In this document: positions 24,768-31,794 of the stretch, one piece after another
How the letters are laid out: every line of letters starts with the position of its first letter
Numbering within the stretch: the stretch's first letter is position 1
DNA from: Epilithonimonas lactis
GTDB lineage: Bacteria; Bacteroidota; Bacteroidia; Flavobacteriales; Weeksellaceae
NCBI RefSeq assembly: GCF_900110605.1
Contig: NZ_FOFI01000006.1
Coordinates: 62,001-126,000, forward strand
Reading direction: 5' to 3'
Length of the DNA: 64,000 nt
Made by a program: the position numbers and the translations under genes
The notes under the pieces: generated by a model
Seen by the model: the letters and a program-made list of their open reading frames with translations, nothing else
Told to the model about the DNA's origin: nothing
Databases searched by the model: none

Positions 24768-25790
24768 ATGAAAAAATTATATAAAACTAATAATAGATTA
24801 AGCTCTTATTTGAACCTTAAAAGCTCATTAATAATTTTATTGTTTTCATCATCCTTTTGCTATTCTCAGGAGAATAATTTAATTGGAAAATGGATATTAG
24901 TTAGAACCTTATTTGACACCGGAAAAAAAATTGAAATAAATAGTCCGAATTACTCTTCAAAATTAACCTATACCATAAGTCCAGATAAATTAAAAATCAA
25001 TAGTCAGTCCTTTAATTCTACTTTTACATCCAATAAGATTAAGACTCCTTTTAGAATTATAAATTATTCATTGAGAGAAAACTATTTATTAATCCAAGAT
25101 GAGGGAGATAATAAAATAAGTTATTTTTTGAAAATAAAAGATTTCATTAAGAAATTTCCTGAGTTTTCACTTAAAGAGGCTCAAAGAAATGGAATTACTT
25201 TCTATGTTGATAATGATTTATCAGGATATGAATTCAATAATGAACATTCTTTTGAAGAATTTATAGATAAAAATACTAGAGACAGATCTTCAAAAGATTT
25301 TAAAAATTTAAATTTTCAAGTTGAATTTATTTTAACTGCAGAGAATAAAATTAAGGATATTAAAATCTTAAATTCTATTGACAATGATTTTGACAATGAT
25401 TATATAAATGCTTTGAAAAAAGCAGAACCTTTTTTGGAAAATATTTCTGGAAAAGATTTACTTATCTTCAAAGAAGTTAATCAATTAAAATGGGCAAATG
25501 ATTTAAATGATAAGGAGGAAAAAAAGTTATATAAATCAAGAGCAAATGGCCTAGAATATTTCAGAAATAATAAATTTGAGAAAGCTATAGTGGAATTTTC
25601 ACAGATTCAAGATTTACAGATTAAAAATAATAGGTTTAAAACATTGATAAAGGAATCATTACTTAATTTAGGTGTATCTTATTTAGCAATTGGTAATAAT
25701 GATAACGCTTGTAAAATCTTTAATAAAATAGGTGATAAAACAGACTTTGAAATCAGAAATTACTTAATTGATTTTTGTGAGAGAAAATAA
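24768..25790 (+). CDS. AT-rich secreted protein of unknown function with TPR-like C-terminus
   Basis: 340 aa. The N-terminus has a hydrophobic export segment (SLIILLFSSSFCYSQ) followed by an N-terminal part reminiscent of lipocalin-like stress proteins (NNLIGKWILVRTLFDTGKK). A middle part resembles TonB-C-terminal-like folds (QVEFILTAENKIKDIKILNSID), and a C-terminal Asn/Lys-rich part has TPR-like periodicity (ANGLEYFRNNKFEKAIVEFSQI, LLNLGVSYLAIGNNDNACKIF). It starts on the base after the ftsK stop. Base composition is strikingly lower in GC than ftsK: sample 60-nt blocks give 14 and 15 G+C here against 31 in ftsK. That suggests recent acquisition or weak selection. I do not recognise the family. 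Confidence 0.7.
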   Translation: MKKLYKTNNRLSSYLNLKSSLIILLFSSSFCYSQENNLIGKWILVRTLFDTGKKIEINSPNYSSKLTYTISPDKLKINSQSFNSTFTSNKIKTPFRIINYSLRENYLLIQDEGDNKISYFLKIKDFIKKFPEFSLKEAQRNGITFYVDNDLSGYEFNNEHSFEEFIDKNTRDRSSKDFKNLNFQVEFILTAENKIKDIKILNSIDNDFDNDYINALKKAEPFLENISGKDLLIFKEVNQLKWANDLNDKEEKKLYKSRANGLEYFRNNKFEKAIVEFSQIQDLQIKNNRFKTLIKESLLNLGVSYLAIGNNDNACKIFNKIGDKTDFEIRNYLIDFCERK

Positions 25791-25835
25791 TTATACGAAA
25801 TATACATCAGGAAAATATTATATTAAACTAACTAA

Positions 25836-26282
25836 ATGTCCACACACGAACTTCTCTACAAAGCCATAAAAATCGCTACCAAAGCACATAAAAAACAAAC
25901 CGACAAATACGATGCGCCTTACTTAGGTCACGTTTTCCGCGTGATGAATGCGGGAAAGACCATCGACGAAAAGATCGTTGGCGTACTGCACGATGTTGTG
26001 GAAGACAACCCGGAATTCCCATTAGAATTTCTCCGAGAAAAAGGTTTTCCAGAGCACATTCTAGAAGCTGTGGAATGTCTGACGAAACGGGAAGAGGAAC
26101 ATTTGGATTATGACGCATTCGTGGCAAGGATAGAGAAAAGTCCGTTGGCGATTGCTGTAAAACTGAATGATCTGCGCGACAATATGGACCTCACCAGATG
26201 CACAACATTGCTCGAAGAAAAAGATTTGAAGCGCTTCAACAAATATCTGAAAGCCTATCTTTATCTGATTGAAAAATATTAG
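25836..26282 (+). CDS. HD-domain hydrolase, small alarmone-hydrolase-like
   Basis: A 148-aa single HD domain related to the hydrolase half of RelA/SpoT and to Mesh1. Metal-ligand residues are visible: H in GHVFRVM, HD in GVLHDVVEDN, and a C-terminal D in VKLNDLRDNMD. The HDVVED signature resembles HDTVEDT of (p)ppGpp hydrolases, so cleavage of alarmones or a related nucleotide is plausible (inference). It has no synthetase, TGS or ACT domain. It converges with the DUF2490 gene across an interleaved inverted repeat. Confidence 0.82.
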   Translation: MSTHELLYKAIKIATKAHKKQTDKYDAPYLGHVFRVMNAGKTIDEKIVGVLHDVVEDNPEFPLEFLREKGFPEHILEAVECLTKREEEHLDYDAFVARIEKSPLAIAVKLNDLRDNMDLTRCTTLLEEKDLKRFNKYLKAYLYLIEKY

Positions 26283-26291
26283 AAATACTAA

Positions 26292-26365
26292 TTCTGAAAT
26301 TTTCTTTCCCCAATCCTAAAGGGAGGAAAATTTCAGAAAAATTGCACCCTTTAGGGTTGGGGAAA
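26292..26365. repeat. Interleaved inverted repeats (A-B-A'-B') at a convergent gene end
   Basis: Two inverted repeats are interlocked: A TTCTGAAATTTTC (26292-26304) with A' GAAAATTTCAGAA (26326-26338), and B TTTCCCCAATCCTAAAGGG (26305-26323) with B' CCCTTTAGGGTTGGGGAAA (26347-26365, one mismatch). Their order permits either hairpin alone or a pseudoknot, not both nested. It fills the gap between the HD gene and the DUF2490 gene and may act as a two-way terminator. CCCTTTAGGGTTGGGG-type elements recur in flavobacterial genomes (recalled). Confidence 0.75.
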
Positions 26366-26371
26366 CAATTT

Positions 26372-27079
26372 TTAATCCACCATCGGGATCACAATATCCT
26401 TCTCGTCATCCGTCCCATCAATCGTAAAGTTGAGCGCGAAATAGAGGAAGTGAAAATTATCATTCCCTTTCGCCGCAAATTCCCGCTGGAACATATAACC
26501 TGAAGTCACAGACAAACTGTGGTTGAACTGGTAACCAAAACCTGCAAAGGTCCGGTTACGCTTGAAGTTTGGGTCCACAGGTCCAAGGAAGATCTCCTCA
26601 AAAGCATTCACAAAAAAAGTTTCTTCCTGCACCTTATCTTTATTGATCGGCAAAGTTGCGCTCAGTCGGTAGCGGAAACGGTTCGCCTTGGTATGTTCAC
26701 CCGTTTGGCTGGCGTAGAAATAGCGCTGCTCTGCCCTACCCCTGTGATCCAGCTTCAACTTTCCAAGCCTCTGCGTAAAAGTATATTGCAACCACATCCG
26801 GAATTCCTCCTGAGATATCTTCATCTTCTCATAAGTTCCGTAACGCCCGGCGCCTACAAAAACCTGATTGTTTTTCGTGATGTTGTAGCCAATTCCACCT
26901 TTTGTCTCATAATAGTCGATCACGGTGTAATCCCGTCTGGCTCTCGTTTGAAGCTCTACATAAGCCATCCATTTCGGACTCGCTTTGTACGTAAAAGACA
27001 TCATATTGAACCCCGACAAATGATCTTGTCCAAACACCAAACTTCCTACGAAAAGAAATAAAAAACTAAGCTTTTTCAC
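26372..27079 (-). CDS. DUF2490 family outer-membrane-type protein
   Basis: About 235 aa from a GTG at 27079 that gives a clean signal peptide (KKLSFLFLFVGSLVFGQ); an ATG at 27103 would add eight residues inside the promoter region. The DUF2490 character is clear: W-x-Y-VELQTRARRDY, a series of beta strands separated by turns (FVGAGRYGTY, RAEQRYFY, RFRYRLSATLPIN), NAFEEIFLG and the final IPMVD. The family is predicted to form small outer-membrane beta-barrels of unknown function. Confidence 0.8.
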   Translation of the reverse strand: MKKLSFLFLFVGSLVFGQDHLSGFNMMSFTYKASPKWMAYVELQTRARRDYTVIDYYETKGGIGYNITKNNQVFVGAGRYGTYEKMKISQEEFRMWLQYTFTQRLGKLKLDHRGRAEQRYFYASQTGEHTKANRFRYRLSATLPINKDKVQEETFFVNAFEEIFLGPVDPNFKRNRTFAGFGYQFNHSLSVTSGYMFQREFAAKGNDNFHFLYFALNFTIDGTDDEKDIVIPMVD

Positions 27080-27082
27080 GGC

Positions 27083-27090
27083 ACAAATAT
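27083..27090 (-). promoter_or_regulatory. -7 promoter box of the DUF2490 gene
   Basis: TATATTTG on the minus strand is an exact TAnnTTTG match only a few nt before the GTG start at 27079. The mRNA would be nearly leaderless, or start selection differs from my call. Confidence 0.35.
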
Positions 27091-27194
27091 AATCAAATCC
27101 CAAATTGAAATGCTAATTATTTGGGCGTAACCCTTTGTTTTTGCCAAGACGTTTCTCCATTTTGATAGAAAGCTCTCAGTTTAGCAAAAAACAA

Positions 27195-27300
27195 GCGGGT
27201 CGGGCTGTCCACTATTATCTTTTTGTCTAGAACGTTTCCCATCCAAATTGATATTAATCCAAAGACAAAAAGGATAACCGCTTCCATCCCTTACGCAGCT
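27195..27300. repeat. Dispersed palindromic repeat, copy 3
   Basis: An imperfect palindrome: GGGTCGGGCTGTCCACTATT then ATCTTTTTGTCT, a 35-nt centre, then AAAGACAAAAAGGATAACCG and CTTCCATCCCTTACGC. The arms ATCTTTTTGTCT/AAAGACAAAAAGGAT are the most complementary part. GGGCGTAACCC at 27123-27133 is probably an outlying part of the same element. It belongs to the same family as the 17812 copy. It occupies the left third of the 694-bp gap between the DUF2490 gene and aceF. Confidence 0.75.
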
Positions 27301-27373
27301 TGGGTTATCAGCACGACGTGAGTCCATCAATTAAAATTTATTCTAAACTTATATTTAAGTGTAATCCATTCCA

Positions 27374-27673
27374 AACAACTTGTTTAAACAAAATACAAGT
27401 TGTGGTTTTCTCTACGCAATCTGTTTAAACTAAATACAAGTTGTGTTTTTCTCCAAACAACTTGTTTAAACTAAATACAAGTTGTAGTTTTCTTCAAACA
27501 ACCTGTTTAATCTAAATACAAGTTGTGTTTTTCTCTAAACATCTTGTTTAAACAAAAAATAAGTTGTGTTTCTCTCTAAACAACTTGTTTAAACTAAATA
27601 CAAGTTGTGGTTTTCTCCAAACAACCTGTTTAAACTAAATACAAGTTGTGGTTTTCTATAAACAATCTGTTTT
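27374..27673. repeat. 41-bp tandem array, 7.3 units, each with a hairpin
   Basis: Seven full 41-bp units start at 27374, 27415, 27456, 27497, 27538, 27579 and 27620, with a partial unit at 27661. The consensus unit is ACAACTTGT, TTAAACTAAAT, ACAAGTTGT, then a 12-nt T-rich linker (GGTTTTCTCCAA). The 9-bp arms are perfectly complementary in units 1, 3 and 6. In units 2, 4, 5 and 7 one or both arms carry substitutions. The linkers are themselves repeated, so this is not CRISPR. No protein gene or recognisable promoter overlaps it. Confidence 0.92.
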
Positions 27674-27746
27674 TAATATAATTCAAATCATTAAACAAAA
27701 TTACAGCCTAATACCAATTCTTAAAAATTTAAATTCAGAAACAAAA

Positions 27747-27775
27747 AAAACCTTTCAACAGAATTGAAAGGTTTT
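27747..27775 (-). terminator. Terminator of the pdhA-aceF operon
   Basis: AAAACCTTTCAA and TTGAAAGGTTTT form a 12-bp stem with a 5-nt loop, with T-runs on both strands, 22 nt beyond the aceF stop. Confidence 0.9.
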
Positions 27776-27797
27776 ATAAAATATTTCGAACAAGTTT

Positions 27798-29435
27798 TTA
27801 TCCTAATAAAAGCGTCAATGGACTTTCCAGATAAGTTCTAAGCGTTTGCAAGAACTGAGCACCTGTTGCTCCATCAATTACTCTGTGGTCACAAGCCAAT
27901 GACAATTTCATGGTGTTTCCAACAACAATTTGTCCGTTCTTAACGATTGGTTTCTCAACGATGGCTCCTACAGATAGGATCGCAGAATTCGGTTGATTGA
28001 TAATCGATGTAAACGTCTCAATCCCAAACATTCCAAGATTTGAAACGGAGAAAGTAGAACCTTCCATTTCGTTAGCTTTAAGCGCTTTTGTTTTCGCTCT
28101 TCCAGCCATATCTTTTACAGATGCGGAGATGTCGTTGTAAGACATAAAGTCTGTATTCTTCAATACTGGAACTACCAATCCGTCTGGAACAGCTACTGCT
28201 ACCCCAACGTTGATATTCCCGTGGTGGATGATCTTGTCACCTGCCCAAGAAGAATTCACTTGTGGATGTTTTCTCAATGCCACTGCAACCGCTTTGATCA
28301 CCATATCGTTGAACGATACTTTGGTGTCTGGCACAGCGTTCATTTCTTTTCTCGCTTCGATCGCCTTATCCATGTTGATCTCAACCGTCAGATAATAATG
28401 TGGCGCAGTGAATTTACTTTCACCCAATCTCTTCGCGATGATGTTTCTCATTTGAGAATTCACAGTTTCAGAATCTTCTCCTGGCGTGAATGCTACGCTT
28501 GGCTGAGCAGAAACCGCTTTCGGCGCTGAAGCTGCAGCTGCTGGCTGAGCAGACGGCTGATAGTTTTCAACATCCTTTTTCACGATTCTTCCGTTCTCAC
28601 CAGAACCTTTGATAGCTGAGAAATCTACACCTTTATCTTGTGCGATTTTCTTGGCCAAAGGAGAGATTGCGATTCTTTCGCCTGTAGAAGATGCAGCTAC
28701 TGGAGCCTCTTCTTTTTTATCTTCAGATTTAGTTTCGGTTTTTGCTTCTGCTTTTGGAGCAGCTGCTTTTTTACCGCCACCGGAAACCACACCGGAAACG
28801 TCCGTTCCTGCAGGACCGATGATCGCTAAGATCTTATCTACTTCCGCAGCGTCACCTTCAGCAACACCTTGGTATAATAAAGTTCCGTTCACTTCAGATT
28901 CGAAATCCTGAACAGCTTTGTCAGTTTCGATCTCAGCAAGGATGTCACCTTCTTTTACAGTGTCACCTACGTTCTTTTGCCATTTGGCAACTTTACCTTC
29001 GGTCATTGTATCAGAAAGACGAGGCATTGTGATCACCTCTACACCTTCAGGCACTTCGGCTCCGCTCGTTGAGTCGGTGCTTTCAGTTTCTACATCTGTA
29101 GATTCGCCTTGGGTTTTTGATTCTTCTTCGGACTTGCTTTCAGCAGCAGCTTCTGGTTTTGCACCTCCGCCGTTCGTTAGTGAAGAAATATCTTCTCCTT
29201 CTTTACCGATGATTGCCAAAATAGAATCTACTGGTGCAGCAGAACCTTCCTCTACGCCAACGAATAATAAAGTTCCGTTGATCTCGGATTCAAAATCCTG
29301 AACTGCTTTATCTGTTTCGATCTCTGCAAGAATATCACCTTCTTTTACAGTGTCACCAACTTTTTTGTGCCATTTTGAAACTTTGCCTTCCGTCATCGTA
29401 TCCGACAAGCGGGGCATCGTAATTACTTCTGCCAT
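27798..29435 (-). CDS. aceF: Pyruvate dehydrogenase E2, dihydrolipoamide acetyltransferase
   Basis: A 545-aa core of the pyruvate dehydrogenase complex. Two N-terminal lipoyl domains are present (about 1-80 and 130-210), each with the lipoylated Lys in ETDKAVQDFESE. They are joined by Glu/Ser/Thr- and Ala/Lys-rich linkers. A peripheral-subunit binding domain follows (ISPLAKKIAQDKGVDFSAIKGSGENGRI, about 257-290), then the catalytic domain with the active-site motif DHRVIDGATGAQFL near the C-terminus. It follows pdhA by 16 nt. The E1-beta and E3 genes are not in the window. Confidence 0.97.
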   Translation of the reverse strand: MAEVITMPRLSDTMTEGKVSKWHKKVGDTVKEGDILAEIETDKAVQDFESEINGTLLFVGVEEGSAAPVDSILAIIGKEGEDISSLTNGGGAKPEAAAESKSEEESKTQGESTDVETESTDSTSGAEVPEGVEVITMPRLSDTMTEGKVAKWQKNVGDTVKEGDILAEIETDKAVQDFESEVNGTLLYQGVAEGDAAEVDKILAIIGPAGTDVSGVVSGGGKKAAAPKAEAKTETKSEDKKEEAPVAASSTGERIAISPLAKKIAQDKGVDFSAIKGSGENGRIVKKDVENYQPSAQPAAAASAPKAVSAQPSVAFTPGEDSETVNSQMRNIIAKRLGESKFTAPHYYLTVEINMDKAIEARKEMNAVPDTKVSFNDMVIKAVAVALRKHPQVNSSWAGDKIIHHGNINVGVAVAVPDGLVVPVLKNTDFMSYNDISASVKDMAGRAKTKALKANEMEGSTFSVSNLGMFGIETFTSIINQPNSAILSVGAIVEKPIVKNGQIVVGNTMKLSLACDHRVIDGATGAQFLQTLRTYLESPLTLLLG

Positions 29436-29451
29436 AATTTTTTTTATAAAA

Positions 29452-30456
29452 TTAATTATTTTCTAATTTGTTGATGAATGGATAATCCGGAGTGGAATAT
29501 ACATAGTCATAAAGAAGATTTGCATCTGGATACGGAGAATTCTCCATAAACTCTACACATTCTTCTACAAACTCTCTTGATTTTTCTTCCAAAGCGTCCA
29601 ATTCTTCTTGGGTCGCCCAATTGTTATCAAAGATTCTTTGTTTCACAATCTCGATCGGATCTTCCAATTTGTATTGCGCCACTTCGTCTTTTGATCTGTA
29701 AGGTTCCGCATCCGACATAGAGTGACCTCTGTAACGGTACGTTCTAGCCTCGATGAAAGTTGGCCCGTCTCCTCTTCTTGCTCTTTCGATCGCTTCGTAA
29801 GCAGCTTCTGCTACTTTCTCCGGATCCATCGCATCTACAGGAAGACAAGGCATCTCATATCCTAATCCTAATTTATAAATATCTTCGTGGTTGGCAGTTC
29901 TTTTCACAGAAGTTCCCATTGCGTAGCCGTTGTTCTCACAAACGAATACTACAGGAAGTTTCCAGTTCATTGCCATATTGAAAGTCTCGTGAAGCGCACC
30001 TTGACGTACAGCACCATCACCCATAAAACAGATATTGACAGCTTTTCTGTCAAAATACTTGTCACCGAATGCAATACCTGCTCCCAAAGGGATCTGACCG
30101 CCAACGATACCATGACCACCATAGAAACGATGCTCTTTGCTGAAAATGTGCATAGAACCTCCCATTCCCTGAGATGTTCCTGTAGCTTTTCCACAAAGTT
30201 CTGCCATGATTCTTTTTGGGTCAACGCCCATCGCCATTGGATGGATGTGACATCTGTATGCTGTGATCATACTGTCTTTGGAAAGGTCCATTGCGTGGGT
30301 AAAACCTGCTGGAATGGCTTCCTGACCGTTATAAAGGTGTAAGAAACCTCTGATTTTCTGTTTAAGATAAAGAGAACGGCATTTGTCTTCAAACCTTCTC
30401 CACATCGTCATTTCTTCATACCATTTAAGGTAGACTTCTTTTGAAAATTCTTTCAT
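29452..30456 (-). CDS. pdhA: Pyruvate dehydrogenase E1 component, alpha subunit
   Basis: 334 aa from the Met at 30456 (MKEFSKEVYLKWYEEM), which has family-typical length; an upstream Met at 30531 would lie inside the promoter. The thiamine-diphosphate-binding motif begins GDGAVRQGALHETFNMA and ends in the usual NN (CENNGYAMGTS). The phosphorylation-loop-like YRYRGHSMSDAEPYRS and the substrate-channel GGSMHIF are also present. It decarboxylates pyruvate and passes acetyl to E2, encoded immediately downstream. Confidence 0.97.
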   Translation of the reverse strand: MKEFSKEVYLKWYEEMTMWRRFEDKCRSLYLKQKIRGFLHLYNGQEAIPAGFTHAMDLSKDSMITAYRCHIHPMAMGVDPKRIMAELCGKATGTSQGMGGSMHIFSKEHRFYGGHGIVGGQIPLGAGIAFGDKYFDRKAVNICFMGDGAVRQGALHETFNMAMNWKLPVVFVCENNGYAMGTSVKRTANHEDIYKLGLGYEMPCLPVDAMDPEKVAEAAYEAIERARRGDGPTFIEARTYRYRGHSMSDAEPYRSKDEVAQYKLEDPIEIVKQRIFDNNWATQEELDALEEKSREFVEECVEFMENSPYPDANLLYDYVYSTPDYPFINKLENN

Positions 30457-30476
30457 TGTAATTTCGAAATATGTAG

Positions 30477-30484
30477 CAAAAATA
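30477..30484 (-). promoter_or_regulatory. -7 promoter box of pdhA
   Basis: TATTTTTG on the minus strand is an exact TAnnTTTG match, 21 nt before the chosen pdhA start. Confidence 0.5.
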
Positions 30485-30569
30485 AGAAAAAAATATTTCT
30501 TTATTGTATGCATATTATCATATTTTTCCACAGATTAAATTCATTAGGTCAATTTAATATAAAAAATTG

Positions 30570-30581
30570 CGCAATCGATTG
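30570..30581. promoter_or_regulatory. 12-bp perfect palindrome in the pdhA/PAP2 divergent region
   Basis: GCAATCGATTGC is a perfect 12-bp palindrome about midway between the divergent pdhA and PAP2-like genes, a typical position for a dimeric repressor site. Its 10-bp core, CAATCGATTG, recurs at 38843-38852. No binding protein is identified. Confidence 0.35.
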
Positions 30582-30661
30582 CATTATTAATGAACTTAAT
30601 TCAAAAGGAGAAGTTTGGAGAAAATGATAAATGTTGTATATTGAGGTCGAAATTTTGCTGA

Positions 30662-31261
30662 ATGGAAATCAAAAACCCAATTATTATTACGCTTTCGAAA
30701 GTGATCTCGAATTTCTTCAACCCGTTGGTTTCTCTCGTCATTTACTTTTTCTATTACAGTTACAAGAATTACACTTGGGAGCAGGCTTCTGCAAAGTTTT
30801 TACCAATCCTACTCTTGTTGATCATTCCAGTTGCGCTTTGGATCTACAGAAATGTGAAGAATGGGAATTACACTAATATGGATGTTTCGAATCGCAAGCA
30901 ACGGCATTCGCTTTATATCTTCATTATTATTGCAACGGTCATCTTCTTAGCCGTGGATTTTTACCTTCACAAGGAAATGGATTGGGCAATTTTTATGCTT
31001 TGTATTTTATTAATTTTGATGCAGGTCAGTAATTTCTTCATCAAAAGTTCAATGCACACGAGTCTCAATATTTATGTTGCGGCTTTGTTCTTCACCATAG
31101 AACCAGTGATCGGCATTTTTTGGTTTCTACTTTCAATCGTCATTGGAATTACCAGAGTGATCCTCAAAAGACACACACCAAAAGAAGTTTTGTCCGGTGG
31201 CGCGATCGCTATTTTTGTATCTTTAATCTATCTTGTAATGGTGAACGCCATTATCTTTTAA
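30662..31261 (+). CDS. PAP2-like integral membrane protein
   Basis: A 199-aa protein with about six hydrophobic segments. It keeps a skeleton of the PAP2 phosphatase motifs: NRKQRHSLY (motif 1-like), SSMHTS (the PSGH-like centre) and TRVILKRHTPKEVLSGG (motif 3-like, R-x5-H). Members dephosphorylate lipid phosphates at the membrane. The weak motif 1 means activity is not assured. It heads a plus-strand run with blaI-like and DUF4153 genes (gaps 13 and 31 nt). Confidence 0.75.
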   Translation: MEIKNPIIITLSKVISNFFNPLVSLVIYFFYYSYKNYTWEQASAKFLPILLLLIIPVALWIYRNVKNGNYTNMDVSNRKQRHSLYIFIIIATVIFLAVDFYLHKEMDWAIFMLCILLILMQVSNFFIKSSMHTSLNIYVAALFFTIEPVIGIFWFLLSIVIGITRVILKRHTPKEVLSGGAIAIFVSLIYLVMVNAIIF

Positions 31262-31274
31262 AATATTCATTTTT

Positions 31275-31763
31275 ATGATGTTACAATCTTTAACACCTTC
31301 TGAGGAAGAAATAATGCAACTGATCTGGAACAAAGGTCAAATCTACTTCCGAGAATTGATGGACATTTATCCAGAACCAAAACCTCACCAAAACACGGTT
31401 TCGACATTCTTGAAAATCCTGGTAGACAAAGATTATCTTTCAACCGAGAAACAAGGAAGAATTTACCTCTACACACCAACAATCGGTTTTGATGATTACA
31501 AAAAATTTGTATTGAGTCGCTTTCTCGAAAATTACTTTGACAATTCCGGAAGCGCATTGCTGCAGGTTTTGGTTGACGAAAAATTTGTTGTAGCTAAAGA
31601 TCTGGAGCCATTCGTGGATGGGAAAAAGACGAAGGCCTCAATAAGAGAGAACACAGAGGAAGACAATCACATCCAGGATTTCATCAAAGAGATCACTGGT
31701 GAGAAAAAGTCTAAGAAGAAAGAAAAAAAGGATAAGAAAAAAGGTAAAAAGAAGAATAAGTAA
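31275..31763 (+). CDS. BlaI/MecI-family transcriptional repressor
   Basis: 162 aa with an N-terminal winged helix (LTPSEEEIMQLIWNKGQIYFRELMDIYPEPKPHQNTVSTFLKILVDK...) diagnostic of BlaI/MecI. A dimerisation region follows, and then a long Lys-rich tail (KKSKKKEKKDKKKGKKKNK) that is unusual for the family and might add non-specific DNA or RNA binding. No BlaR-type sensor is adjacent, so the inducing signal is unknown. The start is either of two consecutive ATGs at 31275 and 31278. Confidence 0.88.
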   Translation: MMLQSLTPSEEEIMQLIWNKGQIYFRELMDIYPEPKPHQNTVSTFLKILVDKDYLSTEKQGRIYLYTPTIGFDDYKKFVLSRFLENYFDNSGSALLQVLVDEKFVVAKDLEPFVDGKKTKASIRENTEEDNHIQDFIKEITGEKKSKKKEKKDKKKGKKKNK

Positions 31764-31794
31764 TTTTAATTCTAACTAAAAAAAGACAAACATC

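Noticed and set aside
27374-27673. CRISPR array
   Set aside because: The spacers are repeated along with the repeats (41-bp period throughout), units are degenerate, and no cas genes are nearby.
30631-30876. Plus-strand ORF overlapping the start of the PAP2-like gene
   Set aside because: It is out of frame with the recognisable membrane protein that starts at 30662.
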